Assembly: GCA_003508835.1 (NCBI GenBank)
Contig: PUFA01000203.1
Coordinates: 2,758,501 to 2,822,500 of the forward strand
Origin: Eonycteris spelaea
Taxonomy: Eukaryota; Chordata; Mammalia; Chiroptera; Pteropodidae
DNA length: 64,000 nucleotides
Direction of reading: 5' to 3'
The position numbers and the translations under genes are program-made. The notes beneath the pieces were generated by a model, which saw only the letters and a list, made by a program, of their open reading frames with translations, was not told where the DNA came from and ran no database searches. This document shows positions 34,834-46,092 of this stretch, piece by piece; within the stretch, counting starts at the first letter, position 1, and the number at the start of each line of letters is the position of its first letter.

Positions 34834-36472
34834 TGGGTGCTAAGGTGTCTGGGCACATATCGATGTTGATGCAACGAGGAGTTTGGCCTGAGGATACTGA
34901 GAGGCTTGGGAAGAAATTAAGTCCCGTCCAAAGAAGGCTAAGTTCTTCCACACGCCCTTGAACCCCACCTTCCCTCCAAGGAATCATCAAAGGACAGGCT
35001 CGGGCTGGGCAGGTCCTGGAGCCAGTGGCCTGGAGGAGAGTGGTCCTGTGTCACCTGCCGGACACCAGTGTGAGAATGGTATGGAGACTTTTTGGTGGTG
35101 TAGGGGAGACAAACTTTATCTCTTGCCATCTTAAGATTTTAGCTGGAACCCTTAAAAAAAAATGGGCAGATACTCGACAACAAAGAGAAATTCAGAGCAG
35201 GCCCAGGACTACGGCTAGTGTAGCATCTTCAACGAAGAGCGATGCGTGTGTGAGAAGGGGCCGCGTGGGTGGGACGTCATGGGGCGAGGTTTGCCTGCAG
35301 ACGCCTCTGGTGCCATTTCTGAGTCTGTCTCCAACGAAAGGAGAATGCCTACCCTACCTCCTGCAGAAAAGGTGGGGTTCTTCTGTGTTTACTATTTCTT
35401 AATTGCCTTCAGCTAAAAATGCCTTTTATGTCAGAGAAATATATTTTGGGGGGAGGGGCGTATTTTGATTTCCTTTACTGGCTTAAAGAAAGGCCCATGC
35501 TTCCTATTTCCCGGATGCTTCTGAAAGTGCCAAATCACAACCTTTGGAGTCCCAAAATATTAAAAATGATAGCTTTTGCCCCCTTTTCCCTCTCATTCAA
35601 AAGAAATCTTTATTTTTCAAAATCACCTACAATACACAGTTGTCGCTTCTTAGTAGATTTCCTGGTTACCGCAGTCTGAAATGGATTCCGAACCCTTTTT
35701 AATTTCTTCATTCATCCGTTTATTCGTTCTTTCATCTTCTGGGTTTCGCTCACGCCCCCAAGATGTTTTCTGCTTATTAGGGGGGCAGCATGGGACCCAC
35801 AAAAACGCAGAAGCCCAAGAGAATGCAAACCTGATTTCAGGGCGGGGAGAAGGCATCCGACTCAGCAGCTCATTTTATGGAAAAAAGACTGAGGCAGAAA
35901 GAACAGAGTTCTTTCTCAAGCCGTGTGAAGGTGGACTAACAACGCCAGCGGTGAAACCGCACACACGCCATGCGTGGCGACCCCAGGAATGACCTTCCCC
36001 GCGTAGGAACGTGACCGTGACCTCTGCGGAGTCGGCCGAGACGCGGGTAGACCGGCTCGGGCCAGCTCCGGACAGCCAGGCGGGCGGAGTGGAAACCGAA
36101 TGCAAGCGAGGGCCGGCGGAGGGTGAGGCGGCGCGTGAGCCGGTGAGGGGACCAGCGAGTGCACGGGTGGTAAACGAAGACGTGCACACTTCGCCGGCGC
36201 ACGTGGAGTGCGTGTGCTACGCCTACGTCACCGAGGTTCGTTTTGTCTGCGTCTTCGGAATGACGGCTTCCAGGCGGGCTGGCGCCTCCGAAGTTGGGAG
36301 CTGAATTTCACTGCCCTTTGCCCGTCCCTAGATAGGATCAGCTAGCAAGAGCGTCCCCCGGCCCGGCACGTGTGCGCTCGCACACTCACTTCCCCCAAAG
36401 TCCCCTCCGACGAGTGGATCACAGACGAGAGCCAGGACACAGACAATGGCATGAGGCACAGATTTATGAGGG

Positions 36473-36478
36473 GAGGAA
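36473..36478 (-). terminator. SPRR4: Possible SPRR4 poly(A) signal
   Basis: CATAAA, a known weaker variant of AATAAA, lies on the minus strand about 360 bases beyond the restored SPRR4 stop. No canonical signal was seen closer. Confidence 0.4.
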
Positions 36479-36835
36479 ATAGATGAGAAGCAGAGGGTCG
36501 GGGAGCTGGGGAAGGGAAGGCAGGGGCTGCGCACGGCCTCTGGTGCCCCCACTGGCCAGGGCGGAACCCCGGGAGAAGCCCTGACTCGCTCCTCGCCTTG
36601 GGACCAGCAGGTGCTGTAGCCATGGTCAAGCCGGAGGTTGGAGAGGCTGAGACCAACTCAGGGGCCCCTGGGTGGGCTCAGGGTGACGTGTAGAAAACGA
36701 CCGGGCGACAAAGGCTTCCCTGGACCCCGGGAGGAGGGGCTGGGAGAGGAGGAACAGCCCGGAGCTGGGGGACGCGGCAGCAAGAAGGGCCCGTCTGGGA
36801 GGCCGGAGGCGAGCGGGCGGTGTTCCAGCCCAGCC

Positions 36836-37007
36836 TTACTTCTGTTGGCTCTTGGGGGCTTGTTGGGCTGGGGGCACTTCTGCTGGGCAGGGATGGCTGT
36901 GCCCTTGGGTGGGCATTGCTTCTTGGCCTGGGGAGCATGTGGCTCCTTGGTTTGGGGTGCACAAGTCTCTTGACATTTGACAGGCGGTGGCTGACAGGGC
37001 TGCTTCA

Positions 37008-37039
<32 letters not shown>

Positions 37040-37047
37040 GAAGACAT
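36836..37047 (-). CDS. SPRR4: Small proline-rich protein 4, one frameshift
   Basis: This is a cornified-envelope precursor whose relatives are induced in UV-exposed skin. The head is MSS followed by a Gln run encoded by (CAG)n. Then come [20 protein letters not shown], a KKQCPPKGT segment and IPAQQKCP, which match human SPRR4 (79 residues) closely. SPRR4 lacks the long octapeptide array of SPRR1 and SPRR3, as here. A five-G run on the plus strand at 36854-36858 should be six; restoring it gives a KSQQK end at the TAA at 36836-36838 and 70 residues. As written, the frame reads past this point to 36658 (129 residues) with an unrelated Pro/Arg-rich tail. The Gln run is shorter than human and lacks the Cys-Pro interruption. 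Two acceptors are possible upstream of the ATG. Confidence 0.85.
37007..37038 (+). repeat. (CTG)n run encoding SPRR4 poly-Gln
   Basis: About ten ctg units on the plus strand read as CAG codons in the SPRR4 head. Such runs vary in length between alleles and species. Confidence 0.9.
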
Positions 37048-37574
37048 TGCTGTGGGGACAGGTGAGCCTGGAAGAGACTGGGCAGGGGACGCCATGAGAA
37101 GGGAGGGATCCATCTTTTCTCCCTTCTCACGCCTGCAGAACGCTTGCTCCGCCAGCCGAGACCGTGACTGGTGAGCGACAGCCTCGGCCGAGCGAGTGGG
37201 CTGATCCACACGCCCCCGCTGTGAGCTCGCTCTCTCCCCTGCTTCCTTCTTCTCTGTCGTTCTGATTTCCTGTCTGCCTTCGCCCTCCCACGGACTCCCG
37301 ACCCACCTGGCTACAAGGCTGATTTCTGAGTCTTACCAGGAAATATGAGAGGGGCGCGGAGCTGACGATTACAAAGTAGCCCAGACATTTTACAAGATCG
37401 AGGCATGAGACCCCAGCTGAGGGGTCCGCGGTGCCCGCTGGCCGGCCCCCTTGGGGAGTGCAGACAGTGAGTGTGGACGGGGACGGACAGGTGTGAGGAA
37501 GGTGGCAGGGAGGTCTCTGCCATCTTAGCTGGAAGTGTCGGGTGTGAGTGGCGGGGCTGGGGGAAGCCTGTTCC

Positions 37575-37700
37575 AGGAACTCCGAGGCCTGAGTTCTAAT
37601 CCCAGCTCCCCCCTCGACTCACCATGGGGTCCTGAGCGAGTCATTTAACTTGGCCGTGGGATAGTGGTCTTAGCCCTCCACGGAGGGCTGGGGAGTTGAA
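37575..37700 (+). mobile_element. MIR-like fragment
   Basis: Text such as cctgagttctaatcccagctc and cctgagcgagtcatttaactt corresponds to the MIR core in sense orientation. It lies in the SPRR4 intron. Confidence 0.55.
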
Positions 37701-38355
37701 GGCAAATAGATTTCTGAGGTAAGAGACTATCACAGGAAGATGTTTTCCCAAGAGGCAGCCTGGCTCAGAGCACGCCGCCGGGGCCCCGCCTTCTCTGGAC
37801 CCTGTGCCCTTGTTTGGAGGATGCTGATCTGGAAGTTTCCTGAAGCTTCCCAGCTGGGACGTGTGTCTCTGGTTTTCCCTGTAGGCAGCATTCCTCATTT
37901 TCTAAATTTGTGGTTATAAATGGCAAGTAAAGGCCTCTCAGATGGCAGTCGAGGTAGTGAGGCGTGGGAGATGTAGGGTATAGAATACAACATACTCTAC
38001 ACTTGTTTCTGTAAACCTAAGAGCGTAAGTGGAAAAGCTCGTGGGTCGTGCCAATGGGGCCTGAGAGAGCTTTGGAGGAGGCTCAGCATCGCTACAGGAT
38101 GCTACAGCTCTAAGTCTCTCCTCTCAGCGACGAGATCCTCTTGCCAGGTGGCTGAAGTCAGAACAGAAATTAGTCACACCTAGCAGTGTGTGGAACAGAG
38201 ATCGGATTCCCTAGGTAACAATTAGTGTGACATTTCTTTAATTGTCACTTCTCTGATTACCCGAGAAAGGAGAGGCGCTTGGCCTAGTGGCCGAGACAGT
38301 TCAAAGAGGAGGGAGGGCCCCGCAGACCCCGGGAGGACAAACGCACCCCACTTAC

Positions 38356-38420
38356 CGGACCCCAGGAGAGGAGGCTGAGCGAGCTGCGTGGCCAGCCCCT
38401 GCTGCCTCCCTTATAAGGGC
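38356..38420 (-). promoter_or_regulatory. SPRR4: SPRR4 exon 1 and TATA box
   Basis: On the minus strand TATAAGG lies at about 38411-38417 and the start is expected near 38385. A CCG|GTAAGT donor at 38356 ends a short non-coding exon, which would leave an intron of about 1.3 kb. Confidence 0.55.
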
Positions 38421-41400
38421 CCCCAACCTGCCCCGGGCGCTTGGAGAGGCCGGGTTCGCCACCTCGCCAGGAATTCCTCGCCCACCTCTCCCACCTGCGC
38501 TTCCTCCAGGGCTGGCTGTGCTGGCCTGTTTTGATGGAAAACGCCCACCATACATACATATTCCAGCATTGGGTCCCCATCTACCTGAGCTGGCCTCACC
38601 CACCCAAGGCCTTTGCTCGAACTCGAGGACTCACGATCTTGTTAAAGGAGAACGAACCTGAGGCTTTACGGGGAGCGTTAAGGATGGAGGAGGAAGAGGG
38701 GGGCCGTGGGCTCGCGGGGCTGTGACAAAAACACGAACGTCACCGTGGCCGCCATTTGTCCAGCACTCCCCGGTGCCCGGCGCTGAGCTCGCCCCGTGAC
38801 GGTGCTTCGTGCATCTTTACGGCCCCGGGGGAGGTACGTGCCACTGGGACCATTTTGCAGGTGGGAGAGATGAGGCCGGGAAAGACCGCACAGGCGGGAG
38901 ACGGCAGAGATGAGGTGTGAACTCAGACCGAGAGGCCTCAAAGAACCCCGACCTCTGAACGTGGCGGAGAGAGCCGGCGAGAGCCGGGCCACAGTCCTCC
39001 CGCCCCCAGCCCTGTCCCCGCGACACAGAGCTTACAAGTGTCCTGCCTTCCGCCCGGATTCTGAGCGCGTCCCCATCAGCGGAAGCAGCCAAGGGTCCCC
39101 AAGCTTAACCAGTGCGGAGTCGTGTCCCCCACGGGCCCACCTGAAGTCTGGCACTGCCGGGGAGGAGTGACGGTCAGAGATGCGGGGGCAGAATTTGGCC
39201 CCCCGGGTGGGGCTGCCTGATGAGATGCAGGAATTATTTTAGGATCAGCAGCTGAATCTGGCCTCGTGAGACGCGGGGAAGGAGCCGGGGTTCTCCAGGC
39301 GGCCGCCAGGCCCCCTGGGGTGGGGAAGGGCAGGACGGCGCAGGCAGGCCGGCCACCTTTAGGCCACTGCTCTGAACCTCAGGATCCTGGCCGACTCCGG
39401 GCCAATGTGAGCATTTCCGTCACTATCCCGCAAAGCCTGAGAAACCATAGAAATACCGAGGAGGACGTTTCTAAGCATTTCAAACCCCTGCCTTGTTTAA
39501 TCATCATGGCGGGTCCGTTGGGTACTTTGCATCTGATTTTCCAGTTTAAAAAAGTTAAACGACCTGCCAACAACCAGCAGCTACTCGGGGTGGAGCTGGG
39601 CGGGGTCCCCGGCCCACAGCTTGTTTCCACTATGTCACAGCAGGTAGCGTCTCCTCCCGACAAGGGACTGTCACTGGGTGGGGACCATGACTAACCATCC
39701 TTCCCGAGCTTTCTGTCCTATGCAGACCGGATATAGCTCGTTTTTCAGGGTCAGCCTCACTTAAAACCTAACTCTCGCCTTAATCCCCCCTCCAGGCCAG
39801 GCCTCGTCCTCTACCTCCTCCGAGGCCTGCCACCTTCGAGAATGCACCATCCTGGGGCCCAGGTTCTGGTTCCGCATCCCGTCTTCGGGATGGACTCCTC
39901 CCCGCCTGCACCCCTCACCCCACCTCCCGGGGGCTCCATGCTGGTGTGTCTGCCCTGAGGCAAACTCTCCGAAAAGCAGGGGTTCGGAGGTGGCCTTGGT
40001 GTGGCCGCCGCTCGCATGCCTGGCAGCAGAAGGCTCTGGAATAAAGGTGATGCGCGTGTGACCGCCGTGGACCACTCTGTCCTCTCGTGTGTCCGTCACC
40101 CACACGCTCCTCCGGGATGTGCTGCGCCCTTAGTTTTCCCCTTCGCTCATTGGCCTCTTACTTTATCAGTGAACAACTCCTGCCTGGTTTGCTAACTAGC
40201 GATAAAACTTGGTTTGTGACACAGCTGTCATCTCGGAGGACACTCCAGGGCGGGGGCCGGGATAGAGGCCTAAACCTGGCTGGCCTGGAAGGGGCCGTGT
40301 CCTCCAGGTCGTACAGATCTCAGACACCCTCCACTCATACCGAACACGTCAAACTTTTCAAAACCCGGGTGCTCGGCTTCCTCGCTGGCCACATAGAGGG
40401 AAATACAGACGTGGAAAGGGGGCGCGCCAGGGATGCCTCACAGGTTTCCTGGCTTCACGGCTGTTCTCAGTCCCTGTAGTGACTAAGTCCCCAGGCAGCT
40501 TCTCCACAGAGGCTCTGCGGATAACGAGACAGGGAGCCGGCTCTGGCGGTCTCTGCCTCTCGCTCGGGCCCCTCTTCTCTTCTCCCTGGCACTCGGGAGT
40601 CACCTCCTCTCCCCTCTCTGAGAGGCCCGAGCGGATCCCCTTCCCCCACACTGCCGGGCACAGGTGCATTTTTATTAGTCATGGAATCTCATAAAGCACC
40701 TCCGCATACAGTCTTCGCAACACGCTGTGAAAGGAGCTAGTAGTTGTGCTATGAATTTCTCCGTGAGAAAGCTGGCTCCGATGATGGCTAGGTTCCAGAG
40801 GGAGGGCTGATCTGAGTCCCTTAAGCCTGAAGTGGCTGAATTCCAGGACCACTGGCTGGGCGAGTGGCTGATTCTTTCAGAGGTGGAGGGGAGACCTCCT
40901 AGCACCCCTTGAATCAATCACCACCTGTAAACAACTCTTATAGGTGAGGCAAGCCCCGAGGGACTGTGTGGGATGGTGCCTTTGCCGTCCCCCCTCCCAC
41001 CCCCAGCACCCCAGCCTGGCCCGGGACTGTCACCCGGCTGGTCCTGCATCTGCTCTCTCATCCTCCAAGGACCATGTTGTAACCGGGCCAGGTGCTGCAC
41101 CTCCCCTCTCTAGGGAGCAGACACCTGAGAGTAGGTGTGTACCTTGACTCCACTAGGGAGGGGAGAGAACAGGTGAGACTCATTTTCTGAAGGTGAATCA
41201 AAGCTTGAGAAAACCCCGGCCCTCACCCTGCAGACGAATAATGGGGTGACCAGGAGACAGAGGCCTGACACTGGGAGGAACCTGCCAGGGACAATGGGGA
41301 TCATGTAACTATCTAAACACATTCCCACCAGGGCGCTTTTATCTCTGGGCTTTGGGGAAAGGAGGGTTGTTAATGGTTTCATCCGGGAAATACATATGGA

Positions 41401-41734
41401 GCTTATTTATGATGCGATTTCAAAGAATGAAACAAGAAAAGACAGAAGGAGCCCTGGGTTACTCAGAGAGGCTTTTGGCCAGGGGACCGTGCTTGGTGGG
41501 AGAGGACAGTGGAGCCCTGGGGCTGCCGACATGCCTGTGTTTTGGCTGCTTATTGGGTTAAAATGAAAACTTAAACCTGAGTAAATTGTATCTCATCTGA
41601 AGAGTTATTAATCATACCGATTTTTTTTTAATCTTAATTTCTGGTCGCATCCATAATCAGCAGTCACAACTGGGAACACTTTAGTTTGAGTTTCTCCCTC
41701 CACTAATTGCTTAATCTGGTAAAACATTTTAGGA

Positions 41735-41964
41735 CAGCGGTCCCCAACCTTTTTGGCACCAGGGACCGGTGCTTCTATGAGCATCTAACGCCTGATGATC
41801 TGAGGCGGAGCTTAGGCGGTGATGCTGGCGCTGGGGAGCGGCTGCAGATACAGGTGACGCTTTGCTTTGCTCGCTGGCCCGCCGCTCACCTCCTGCTGTG
41901 CGGCCCGGTTCCTAACAAGCCACAGACCGGTGCCGGTCCATGGCCTGGGGATTGGGGACCCCTG
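41735..41964. mobile_element. Non-autonomous hAT DNA transposon
   Basis: The 230-bp element begins CAGCGGTCCCCAACC and ends GATTGGGGACCCCTG, imperfect terminal inverted repeats with the CAG...CTG ends typical of hAT elements. It is flanked by an 8-bp target duplication with one mismatch (TTTTAGGA at 41727-41734, CTTTAGGA at 41965-41972). The text matches a family I know from many mammals, but I cannot give its name with confidence. It has lost most internal sequence and has no transposase. Confidence 0.85.
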
Positions 41965-43214
41965 CTTTAGGAGATACTACTTAAAAGTGACTTGAGACCT
42001 TTTATTTTGGTAAATGTGGGAAATCCATTTGTAACATGAATCATTTCATCCTAACTGCAAACAAGATGCTCATTATGGGTGTTCCATACACTGGGATTAA
42101 AAGCAGTGCCATGGAGAGAAGAGAGGAGAAAGTCTCCAGAAATATGTGATTAGTTTATCTCCGCCCTCCACCCCTTGTCCCCTGTGATGTTTCCAGAAGA
42201 TTCTCGACAGTCCTAGGAGCTTCAGAAAGGGGGAGAGAAAATTGGGGACCTGGCGAGAGGCAAGTCCCAACAGGACACCGGAGGTTGTCACCTTTGGGAG
42301 TTGGAGACTGAGTGGGAAGGGGAGGGGTGAGCGAGCAAGGCGTTCCTCTGTGGGAAGCTGGCCACAGTCCAGCTCCTGGAAGTCAAGTGGCGCTGAAGCA
42401 CAGGTCACCGTCTCTTCGGGCACGACGAGGAGAGCAGAGACGGACAGGGAAGAAGCCGAGACAGCAACGAAGAACTCCCCTGCTGCTTGGCCCTCGCTGG
42501 CCCTCAGAGCTGGCCCTTTGGCCTCTGAGCCTCCATCTTCCTGTTCTCCTATGTGAGGAGACGGGCTTGAATTTTGTCTCAGGTCCCGCCGAGTGCTAAC
42601 ATCCCGTAAGCGTATGACGACGAGGACTGGGAAGGCAATGCGTTTCCTCCCAGCGGGGTTGACAGTGGGTCGAGTCCCGGCTCCACCCGGAAGAGGCTGA
42701 CATTCGCTGGAGGCCTTGACCGTGAGATGGAGGCGGGTGGCCACAGGTGTGCAGCTGGGCACCCCTCTGTCTTAGCCTGAAGCCAGGAGGGATATGCCAG
42801 GATTTATGAGTGAGAATAATTGTAGTGCTTGAAGGAAAGAGAATACGAACTTTTAAAAAATGTTGCACAAGCCGATACCTGCTACAATTCCGTTTTTGGT
42901 CCCACCTTCCGTTAACACAGCTTATTAAGGGTGCTCACCCCATGCTTCTCGCCTCAAACCTTTGTGTCCGTGGTGGCTCCCCACACCCCGTTTCCCCGTG
43001 AAATTCGAGGTAATCTTTAGGAGCTATTTTAAGTATTGCTTTCTCCCTGACCTCTTTCCTTATTCTCGCCCCAAAGACCTGCCTCTGCCGCTGAACTCAC
43101 ACAGCTTTTGATTCAAACCTGCTTGGAACACTTTTCATATAGTGTTTTGACTTGATGTAAAATTTATAAAATATTTATTTACTTATTTGTTTTTTTCTTA
43201 GCATCAAATGTCAG

Positions 43215-43335
43215 TTCCTCTATGGTATGAACCTTTTCTCCCTCGTCATACATTCGTGTGGGTATCATCTGTACCCCCACATCCTAGCCAACCGCATATT
43301 GTAGCCACTCAATAAATATGAACAAATGAATGGAA
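43215..43335 (+). mobile_element. L2 3' end
   Basis: The fragment ends in ccactcaataaatatgaacaaatgaatgg, which resembles the LINE2 terminus (ctcaataaatgtttgttgaatgaa). It is diverged, as expected for L2. Confidence 0.6.
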
Positions 43336-43582
43336 ACGCGGATATGTGAAGGATTTAGGAATGAATGAGGTGGACTGAATGGGAAACCCACGGTTAGACA
43401 TTTTGGCCTTGCAGTCAGAACCGATGGCATATCAAGATGCTTTTCGGACTAATCCCTCTTTTTCAAGTTCACGTTGATGCTTGGCTTCTCTGAGTAGCTC
43501 TGGCTGTTGATCACAACCATACACATTATCTGTACATCTCTCGAATCTGAAGGGCTGTGGGGAAACCGACCATGAGGCCCAG

Positions 43583-43592
43583 GCGCATGCGC
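43583..43592. promoter_or_regulatory. NRF1-like palindrome
   Basis: GCGCATGCGC is the consensus half-site pair for NRF1. It sits in a CpG-dense patch 160 bases before the CTCF-like array. Confidence 0.4.
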
Positions 43593-43738
43593 GTGCGCCT
43601 CGCGGGGGGCCAGCTGCGGAGCACGCAGGGCTGCCTGCTTGCGGCAGGCGGTGACTTTCTGTCTGTGGTTGGGCAGCTCAATTAACCCTCTCTTTCCTCT
43701 TGACCTCTTTGCCAGGACACATCATGGCCACCTCCAGG

Positions 43739-43876
43739 CAGTCAGGGCAGAGCGCCACCTGCTGCCACCCGCGGGTAGTCAAGGCAGAGCGCCACCTGCT
43801 GCCACCCGCGGGTAGTCAGGCAGAGCGCCACCTGCTGCCACCCGCGGGTAGTCAGGGTGCAGCGCCACCTGCTGGT
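43739..43876 (+). repeat. 37-bp tandem repeat, about 3.8 copies
   Basis: Units begin at about 43739, 43776, 43813 and 43849 and read (g)(c/t)agtca(g/a)ggcagag, then gcgccacctgctgc, then cacccgcgg. The third unit is one base short and the fourth diverges after the conserved core. Confidence 0.9.
43752..43875 (-). promoter_or_regulatory. Four tandem CTCF-like motifs, reverse orientation
   Basis: Each tandem unit carries GCGCCACCTGCTG(C/G) on the plus strand, at 43752-43765, 43789-43802, 43825-43838 and 43862-43875. On the minus strand these read (G/C)CAGCAGGTGGCGC. The fourth matches every position of the CTCF core CCASYAGRKGGCRS, and the first three differ only at the first base. All point leftwards, towards the SPRR genes. 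Confidence 0.6.
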
Positions 43877-44139
43877 GCCAAGCCGGTGCTGCTGTTTCCA
43901 GCTTCAGCCGGGTCCCTCCTCCGAAGGCTGGTATGGCCGACCCCACAAGCAGGAGGCCGCGGGCAGAGGAGAACCTCGTGACCCCTTCACCTCACCGCAG
44001 GCAGAGAAATGAAGGACGTTGGTCACTACCCTTCTTATCCCAAAGGCCTCTTGAGCCGGATCGCATGTCGGGCAGAGGGAGGGATCTGCTGCTTCTGCCC
44101 TGGAGCCTGTGCCCTTTCAAGGTTCCCTTGCGATTATAG

Positions 44140-44760
44140 GTGGCAGGGGGCTCCGCAGAGACGGATGGGTCGGGGTCAGCGCAGGGGGTCGGGGCGGAGC
44201 TCAGGAGGGCCGGCCTGGGCGATGCACGCCCTCTTCGCTGTGGCTGGGTCCCGGCGGGGGGAGAAGCACCACCTCGGCCCGCAGACGGGGACGCTGACAC
44301 CCAGAGCGGTTGTGTAATTTGCTGGAAAACGGTCGCGCCCTCGTCAGTCTGGTTCTAAGACTGAAGGCTGTGCTGCGTCACGCTCCTGTACCCCGAACCA
44401 CAGGCGCTCCGTCCCCCTGGAGCACCCTTCCCGCACAGGCCGTGCGGACAGGCTGGGCTCGTGGTCTGGAGCCGCGGCCCCGGCCGAGGGCTCGCGGTGC
44501 AGACGCTCCGCTCCGTGTCTGCGGAGACGGCCCGACCGGCCTGCCGCCTCCTTAGCGGCCCCCAGCGGTTCGAGGAGCAGGCGCTGCAGAGTGGCCTGGG
44601 TCGTCGTCAGGCCGTGGGGACCTCTGCAGCCTGGGGCGGGACCGGAGCGGCCGAGAGGGCAACCTTGTCGTGGAGCCTGCCGAGCGGGCCGCGCGCCCCC
44701 TCCGTGCCGCCCCCGGGGCTGCAGCGGGGCCTTCGGCACAGTCCTGCGTCCAGGCTGCTC
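44140..44760. other. CpG-rich stretch
   Basis: CpG dinucleotides are frequent here compared with typical mammalian intergenic DNA. No exon or known gene start was recognised. Given the high GC of the whole window this may not be a functional CpG island. Confidence 0.4.
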
Positions 44761-45405
44761 CCACTCCAGTTCAGTTCTGATGCCAGGGCTCTGAAGGGGA
44801 TGCGGCCGTCAGCAGGAGCCCCCCAAATGGGGGACGCATCGCGAGAGGTAAGGACGGAGCTGAAGTCCCGGGCTTCTTCCCACTGGGGACCTCGAAGCAC
44901 AGTCTCTGCTGCGGCAGGGACTCCACACAGAGGTGGCTGAGTTTCCTCTCGGCTCCCACTCTTCTCCGGGCAAACGCGCCGGCCACCAGCCCTGCGGCTC
45001 CGCCAGCCTCTGGGCTCCATCTGGGTGTAGAAGGCACTTGTGATCACCTGCAGGCGCCCGGAGCACATGCCTGTCCTGGCTCCGCTCTTCACAAGGTCAC
45101 CGGTCCCTGCCGTCTGATCCTGTCTCTTTCACTTCCCCCCTTTCATGCCTCCTGCCCTGCACCCACAGGTCACCAGCCCCCTGGGACCGCAAAGCCAACA
45201 CTACCCTATTCACCACCCCCAGGCTGTTCTAAACAGTGTCAGAATGAGCATCCTTAGGCCAAGATTCTGATTTTACAACTCTCTCCACAGGGGGCCCAGT
45301 CACAATACATAGGATACGAGCCATGATGAGAGACCAGGGGACACTTTATTAAGATTATGGCAGCTGGTGGCACTTTCTTCCCAAAGAGAAGTAGCATACA
45401 GGCAT

Positions 45406-45434
45406 CACGTGCACGTGTGCACACACGCACACAT

Positions 45435-45470
<36 letters not shown>
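45406..45470. repeat. (CA)n, 65-bp alternating purine-pyrimidine tract
   Basis: A CACGTG-rich start passes into a pure CA run. Every step alternates purine and pyrimidine, so the tract is a strong Z-DNA candidate. Confidence 0.9.
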
Positions 45471-45472
<2 letters not shown>

Positions 45473-45849
45473 TTGTCTGCAGGGAGCCGGGGCACAGGCC
45501 GCTATCCTGGCCCATTTTCATGCAGGGCATGGATTAAGGACCTTCCATGCAGATGCGGGTGGCACGTGGCTGTCTGCTGTCAGCCAGACTCAGGCCTCTC
45601 GCGCCGTGCACATTTGTCTTGCCATCAAGTCTATTTCCTCACGTCCGTTACAAGCAAGAAAAGGGGCGCCTGGCCGGTTCTGCGGAGCCAGAAGGAGCCC
45701 AGGTCGCAGCCCCCGCCAGACGCCACCCAGCGCCCTCCTCCGAGCGCTGGGTGAAATGCACACGGGAACAACTCAGCCCCGCGCTGGCCCTGGAAACGGT
45801 TCAGCCTAACCGTGGGGGCGGGGTGGGGAGTAGCATTCGTCAAAAAGAC

Positions 45850-45972
45850 GGGCTCGCCCCCAAGACAGACCTGCATGTGAACCCCAGCTCTTTGGCTGCT
45901 CGCTGTGTGGTCTTGGGAGGCGTCTGTTACCTCCTGTTACCTCTTTATTCTCATTTTTAAAATAAGGATGTT
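45850..45972 (+). mobile_element. MIR-like fragment
   Basis: The order tgaaccccagctctttggctgctcgctgtgtggtcttgggaggcgtctgttacct...ttattctcatttttaaaataaggatg, starting at 45877, follows the MIR core in sense orientation. Confidence 0.6.
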
Positions 45973-46043
45973 TACCCTTCGTGGTAGTAATGAATGCGAT
46001 GAGAGTGTGAGGATCCTTGTCTGTAGCCGTACTCTCTGCTTTC

Positions 46044-46092
46044 AGATCTGTGGTGTGTGTGTGTGCACGTGTGCGTCTGTGTGTGTGTGTGT
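46044..46092 (+). repeat. (TG)n microsatellite
   Basis: Interrupted gtgtgtgtgtgcacgtgtgcgtctgtgtgtgtgtg. Confidence 0.8.

Larger units (their letters stand above)
31060..36420. other. Intergenic between SPRR1A-like and SPRR4
   Basis: No gene was recognised. MIR-like sequence lies near 34.35-34.44 kb, a small GGTGCAGG minisatellite at 34772-34833, and AT-richer DNA at 34480-34700 and 35390-35700. The remaining GC-rich open frames are overlapping and featureless. Confidence 0.6.

Noticed and set aside
36658..36835. C-terminal extension of SPRR4 to 129 residues
   Set aside because: The extension appears only after a five-base G run. The conserved KSQQK end and stop lie in the next phase, so a one-base error or mutation is the better explanation.
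43574..43650. CpG-island promoter of an unknown gene
   Set aside because: Apart from an NRF1-like palindrome I found no first exon, splice donor or coding sequence nearby.
43739..43876. CRISPR-like array
   Set aside because: The 37-bp units are directly adjacent with no unique spacers, and the genome is mammalian.
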